This document shows, piece by piece, positions 4,751 to 8,469 of a stretch of DNA of 8,469 nt (its first letter is position 1; each line of letters starts with the position of its first letter). This stretch comes from JAFDVL01 sp043719385 (GTDB lineage Bacteria; Acidobacteriota; Blastocatellia; RBC074), in NCBI GenBank assembly GCA_043719385.1, contig JAYSTY010000182.1:1-8469 (forward strand). The letters are read 5' to 3'. The position numbers and the translations under genes are program-made. The notes under the pieces are model-generated. The model was not told the DNA's origin. It searched no databases and worked only from the letters and a program-made list of their open reading frames with translations.

Positions 4751-7700
4751 CTACTTTATTCCGAGCGCCTCTCTTACCAACTGTGCCTGTTCCAATCCGT
4801 GAATAATGTAATTTCCGGTTGAGGGGCTGGCGCTGGCATCGCGTCCGGCATAGCGCAATCGTTTGCGTCCGGTCAGCAGGTCTTCCAGGCGCGGTTGCAT
4901 AAATGTCCAGGCTCCCATGTTCTTTGGTTCTTCCTGCGCCCAGACGATTTCGTTAGCATTAGTAAATTGCGCAAAGAAATCTTTGAGCGCTTGTTTGGGA
5001 AACGGATAAAATTGCTCAACGCGCAGAATCGCTACGGTTGATAATTCATGCTCCTGCGCAGCGTTATTAAGGTCGTAGTAAACTTTTCCACTGCACAAAA
5101 CAACGCGCTTAATTTCGGCTGGATTGCTGACCGCATCGGCAATTGTTGATTTGAATCCACCATCGGTGAATTCATTAATCGGGGACACCGCCAGCGGCGA
5201 GCGCAATAAACTCTTCGGCGTCATAATAATCAATGGCTTTGCCGCTTCCTGTTTCATCTGGCGGCGCAGCAAATGGAAGAAATTCGCCGGATTCGTGGGA
5301 TAACAAACCTGCATATTATTTTCAGCACAAAGCTGTAAGAAGCGTTCGAGGCGTGCGCTGGAATGTTCCGGGCCTTGTCCCTCATAACCGTGCGGCAACA
5401 TCATGACCAGCCGCGAATGCTGCTTCCATTTGTCTTCACCAGCCACGATAAATTGATCAATGTGGACTTGTGCGCCATTGGCAAAATCGCCAAATTGCGC
5501 TTCCCAAATTGTGAGCGTATTTGCTGCCGCGACAGAATAACCGTACTCGAATCCAAGTACGCCCGCTTCGGAAAGCGAACTATCGAAGACTTCAAAACGC
5601 ACCAAATCTTTCGCTAAAGCCTCCAGCGGCGTCCAGGAATTTCCGGTGCGTGTGTCGTAAAGAATGGCGTGACGATGGCTGAAGGTTCCGCGCCCGCTGT
5701 CCTGGCCAGACAACCGCACCGAACTTCCCTCCTGTAACAACGAACCAAAGGCGAGACCTTCTGCAAAGCCCCAATCAATCGGCACTTCGCCTTCACCCAT
5801 TTTGGCGCGACGGGTGAGCTGTCCGACCATTTTAGGATTGACCGCAAAATCCGGTGGGACGATGCTCATCACTTTTGTGATTTGATTCAGGGCTTCGCGC
5901 TCAATCCCTGTTTCCAGAATTTCTGAGCCATCATCTTCCGGCAAAACGGGTTTCAGCTTCGAGGGTTTTTTCTTTTTGATGACGGTGGCTTTGGCGCTGG
6001 CGTGAATGTCTTCGTAGCCTTGCACACGCTTCGCAATTAATTCATTCACATCTTCCTGCGTCAGCATTTTTTCGCGGATGAGTTTTTGTGCATACAGTTC
6101 GCGGACGCCTGGATGATCTTTGACCTTTTGATACATCAAGGGTTGCGTGTAGCTTGGTTCGTCGCCTTCGTTGTGTCCGTGACGGCGGAAACCGATCAAA
6201 TCAATGACGACATCGCGGCGGAATTTTTGCCGGAAGTCGAGTGCGATTTGCAGCACGCGATACGCCGCATCGGGATCGTCAGCATTAACATGGAAGATCG
6301 GGCAGCGCGTAATTTTTGCGACGTCGGTGGAGTAAATCGAAGAGCGGCTGGATTCCGGCGTGGTCGTAAATCCGATTTGATTATTGATGACCAGATGAAC
6401 TGTACCACCCGTGCGATAGCCTTTGAGATCGGCGAGGTTCAGCGTTTCCATCACGACGCCCTGACCAATGAAAGCGGCATCTCCGTGAATCAGGATTGGT
6501 AAAATTTTGTCGCGGGAGGTTTCCTTATCAACAGGTAATGAGTCCTGTTTGGCGCGGACTAATCCTTCGACCACGGGGTCAACAAATTCAAGATGGCTGG
6601 GATTGGAAGCGACCGTCACCATGACTTCGCGTCCGGCGGCCTTACGCGATCCGGCAGCGCCCTGATGATATTTTACGTCGCCTTCATCACCGGGGAATTT
6701 GGGATGGATCGTGCCTTCAAACGCCGTAAAAATTCGTTCGGCAAAATGTCCGATATTCGCCATCACCGTTAAGCGTCCGCGATGTGCCATGCCTATGACG
6801 ACTTCTTCAACGCCACGCGCCGCTGCGCCTTCAATCATTTGATCCAGCAGCGGAATCGCGCCGTCGCAACCTTCAATCGAAAAGCGTTTTTGTCCGACGT
6901 ATTTTGTATGCAAAAAACGCTCGAACTGTTCCGAAGAAATCAGCTTCCACAAAATGCGTTTACGAACCTCATCAGGAATTGGCTCCGGTTCACTCTCGAC
7001 TCTTTTTTGCAGCCAGGTCTTTGCTTCCAGATTAATCATGTGGCGATATTCATAGCCCACCGTCTCGCCGTAATACCGATGCAGCATGTCCAGAATTTGT
7101 CGCAGCGTCGCACGTTCTGTCCCGCCCAATCCATCAGTGAAAAATTCACGGTCCAAATCCCAGATCGTCAACCCATAAGTGGCAATTTCGAGTTCTGGAT
7201 GTTCATGGATCGGCATCAATTTCAACGGGTCAATGTCCGCGACCAGATGACCGCGAATGCGATAGCCATTGATTAATTGATACAGGTGAACCTGCTTCTT
7301 GATTTCTTCCTGCACGCGATCACCGCCCAGCAACAATGGATTCAAATCCACTGACCAGCGAAAGGGCTTAATGGTGATGCCGATGTCATGGAAGACTTCA
7401 TCAAAGAAGTTATGGTTGCCCATCAGCAGTTCGTGAATCTCCGCCAGAAATGCGCCGGATTCTGCGCCCTGAATGATGCGATGATCGTAGGTGCTGGTAA
7501 TGGTGAAAGCGCGGCTGATGCCAAGTTGCGACAATGCTTTCGGCGTCATCGCGCTGTATTCCGGCGGATAATCAATCGCTCCGGTAGCGATAATCGCGCC
7601 CTGGCCTTTCATCAAACGCGGATTCGAGGCCGTTGTCCCGATGGTTCCCGGATTAGTTAATGAAATCGTAGTTTCCTGGAAATCGCTGACCTGCAATTTG

Positions 7701-8407
7701 CCCTCCCGTGCCCGCTTCACCACATCCTGATAAGCGTCAAGGAATTGTGAAAAATTCATTTTGTTCGCGCCCTTGATGTTGGGCACTAACAAAGTCCGCG
7801 AGCCATCTTTTTTCGTCAGGTCAATGGCTAAACCAAGATTGATATCTTCGCGTTTGGCGCGGAAAGCACCACCATTAATTTCCTCGTAAGCGTCATTGAT
7901 TTGCGGGAACTTGCCCAGCGCTTTAATAATTGCCCAGGCTACCAGATGCGTGTAAGAAGCCTTGCGCCCCTGCACTGCAAGGTGACGATTAATCAGAGTG
8001 CGATTTTCGTCCAGCACTTTGAGCTGAACCTGTCGTTGCGAAGTCGCCGTTGGGACGGTCAAACTCGTGGCCATGTTTTCAACGATTTTCAGCGCCGGCC
8101 CACGAATCGCCAACCGATTGTCAGCGATCACCTCAGTCGCTGGAGCCGGAGTCGCCGCTGCTGCCGGAGCCGACACTCCATTTGCCACAACTGGTGCAGT
8201 GCCTGAACTGGCAGGTGTGGCTGTAATCGAAGTTGCGGTCGAAGCAGTAGCCCCATTTCCATTCGTGATGAGTGAGGCAAAGTATGCGCCCCAGTCCTTA
8301 TCTATTGTATTGGGATTTTGCTGATACTGCCGAAAAAGTTCGGCGACATAGGTTGAATTCGCTCCGAATTCGGTTTCAAAAAGAGCGCTGATTTCTGATG
8401 CTTGCAT
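4751..8407 (-). CDS. kgd: Multifunctional 2-oxoglutarate dehydrogenase E1 / succinyltransferase (E2-E1 fusion, Kgd/OdhA type)
   Basis: This is the TCA-cycle enzyme that decarboxylates 2-oxoglutarate with thiamine diphosphate and transfers succinyl to CoA. In 1218 residues: E1 N-terminal segment (1-48, 'YVAELFRQYQQNPNTIDKDW'), Ala/Thr/Pro-rich linker (49-94), E2 acyltransferase core (about 95-345) with 'ISLTNPGTIGT' and 'STYDHRIIQGAESG' (305-318, His309), then E1 (about 350-1218). E1 motifs include 'GMAHRGRLTVMAN' (539-551), TPP-site 'GDAAFIGQGVVMETLNLA' (642-659) and 'NNQIGFTT' (675-682), 'RRHGHNEGDEPS' (741-752), 'SGQDSGRGTFSHRH' (900-913), 'QFGDFANGAQ' (971-980) and 'LPHGYEGQGPEHSSARLERF' (1004-1023). 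No lipoyl domain is present, as in mycobacterial Kgd, so lipoyl would come from another E2. The ATG at 8407 is preferred over a GTG at 8440 because the conserved N-terminus begins here; an AGGA lies 16 nt upstream, rather far. Elsewhere called sucA or odhA. Confidence 0.95.
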   Translation of the reverse strand: MQASEISALFETEFGANSTYVAELFRQYQQNPNTIDKDWGAYFASLITNGNGATASTATSITATPASSGTAPVVANGVSAPAAAATPAPATEVIADNRLAIRGPALKIVENMATSLTVPTATSQRQVQLKVLDENRTLINRHLAVQGRKASYTHLVAWAIIKALGKFPQINDAYEEINGGAFRAKREDINLGLAIDLTKKDGSRTLLVPNIKGANKMNFSQFLDAYQDVVKRAREGKLQVSDFQETTISLTNPGTIGTTASNPRLMKGQGAIIATGAIDYPPEYSAMTPKALSQLGISRAFTITSTYDHRIIQGAESGAFLAEIHELLMGNHNFFDEVFHDIGITIKPFRWSVDLNPLLLGGDRVQEEIKKQVHLYQLINGYRIRGHLVADIDPLKLMPIHEHPELEIATYGLTIWDLDREFFTDGLGGTERATLRQILDMLHRYYGETVGYEYRHMINLEAKTWLQKRVESEPEPIPDEVRKRILWKLISSEQFERFLHTKYVGQKRFSIEGCDGAIPLLDQMIEGAAARGVEEVVIGMAHRGRLTVMANIGHFAERIFTAFEGTIHPKFPGDEGDVKYHQGAAGSRKAAGREVMVTVASNPSHLEFVDPVVEGLVRAKQDSLPVDKETSRDKILPILIHGDAAFIGQGVVMETLNLADLKGYRTGGTVHLVINNQIGFTTTPESSRSSIYSTDVAKITRCPIFHVNADDPDAAYRVLQIALDFRQKFRRDVVIDLIGFRRHGHNEGDEPSYTQPLMYQKVKDHPGVRELYAQKLIREKMLTQEDVNELIAKRVQGYEDIHASAKATVIKKKKPSKLKPVLPEDDGSEILETGIEREALNQITKVMSIVPPDFAVNPKMVGQLTRRAKMGEGEVPIDWGFAEGLAFGSLLQEGSSVRLSGQDSGRGTFSHRHAILYDTRTGNSWTPLEALAKDLVRFEVFDSSLSEAGVLGFEYGYSVAAANTLTIWEAQFGDFANGAQVHIDQFIVAGEDKWKQHSRLVMMLPHGYEGQGPEHSSARLERFLQLCAENNMQVCYPTNPANFFHLLRRQMKQEAAKPLIIMTPKSLLRSPLAVSPINEFTDGGFKSTIADAVSNPAEIKRVVLCSGKVYYDLNNAAQEHELSTVAILRVEQFYPFPKQALKDFFAQFTNANEIVWAQEEPKNMGAWTFMQPRLEDLLTGRKRLRYAGRDASASPSTGNYIIHGLEQAQLVREALGIK
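7373..8125 (-). other. E2 (succinyltransferase) catalytic domain of the OGDH fusion
   Basis: Residues about 95-345 resemble the catalytic core of dihydrolipoamide acyltransferases: 'NMATSLTVPTATSQRQV' (111-127), 'YTHLVAWAIIKALGKFP' (152-168), 'INLGLAIDL' (189-197), 'TTISLTNPGTIGTTASNPRL' (246-265) and 'STYDHRIIQGAESG' (305-318). Classical E2 enzymes have DHRxxDG; here Gln replaces the Asp, as I recall for mycobacterial Kgd. The N-terminal lipoyl and peripheral-subunit-binding domains of a stand-alone SucB are missing and are replaced by the E1 N-terminal segment plus a low-complexity linker. Confidence 0.85.
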
Positions 8408-8469
8408 ATAAAAAACTGGACTTTCCTTTTCGTAGATCACATTCGTTAATGGACTAAGCAGACGAATAA
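8408..8469 (-). other. Upstream leader of the OGDH gene (window edge)
   Basis: These 62 bases contain an in-frame GTG (8440) that would extend the protein by 11 unconserved residues, and an AAAGGA purine stretch (8424-8429) that is the only Shine-Dalgarno-like sequence near the ATG at 8407. No confident promoter was seen. Confidence 0.3.

Noticed and set aside
6782..7276. 164-codon plus-strand frame inside the OGDH gene
   Set aside because: It is antisense to conserved E1 sequence, with no family motif or ribosome binding site.
8067..8324. Ala/Val-rich plus-strand frame opposite the OGDH linker
   Set aside because: Its composition simply mirrors the low-complexity Ala/Thr/Pro linker on the coding strand.
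8408..8440. OGDH start at GTG 8440
   Set aside because: It adds 11 residues without resemblance to known E1 N-termini; the conserved segment begins at the ATG at 8407.

Overview
The window looks like chromosomal DNA of an acidobacterium, probably a moderate-GC lineage such as Blastocatellia. The strongest clue is the plus-strand gene, whose C-terminal half matches the 'Solibacter uncharacterized C-terminal domain' family (TIGR03437), which is concentrated in Acidobacteria. A single-chain glycyl-tRNA synthetase, a Uma2-family nuclease and an E2-E1 fused 2-oxoglutarate dehydrogenase are compatible with this. The assignment is inference from protein families; no rRNA or other phylogenetic marker is present.

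Layout: (1) 1-453, minus: 5' part of a Uma2-family (DUF820) PD-(D/E)XK protein, cut by the window edge. (2) 459-2174, minus: glycyl-tRNA synthetase, only 5 bp upstream of the Uma2 gene, so probably one transcript; it carries an unusual insertion of about 95 residues after motif 3. (3) 2175-2583: a divergent intergenic region of 409 bp, rich in dyad symmetry: a bulged hairpin, a perfect 12-bp palindrome with a GCAA loop, and a 99-bp element bounded by 24-bp inverted repeats. (4) 2584-4149, plus: exported protein made of an FGE/SUMF1-fold domain lacking the catalytic cysteines, fused to TIGR03437. (5) 4154-4636, minus: a small membrane-anchored TPR protein, convergent with gene 4 and only 4 bp away. 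(6) 4751-8407, minus: a 1218-residue E2-E1 fusion 2-oxoglutarate dehydrogenase of the mycobacterial Kgd / corynebacterial OdhA architecture, with a hairpin in the gap before the TPR gene.

The genes do not form one pathway. Translation (GlyRS) and central carbon metabolism (TCA cycle) housekeeping genes sit beside lineage-specific accessory genes (Uma2, SUMF1-TIGR03437, TPR anchor). I saw no CRISPR array, tRNA, rRNA, transposase, phage gene or recognised defence cassette. The points most worth following are the catalytically altered SUMF1-TIGR03437 secreted fusion, the GlyRS insertion, the fused OGDH in a probable non-actinobacterium, and the palindromic element between glyQS and the secreted protein gene.
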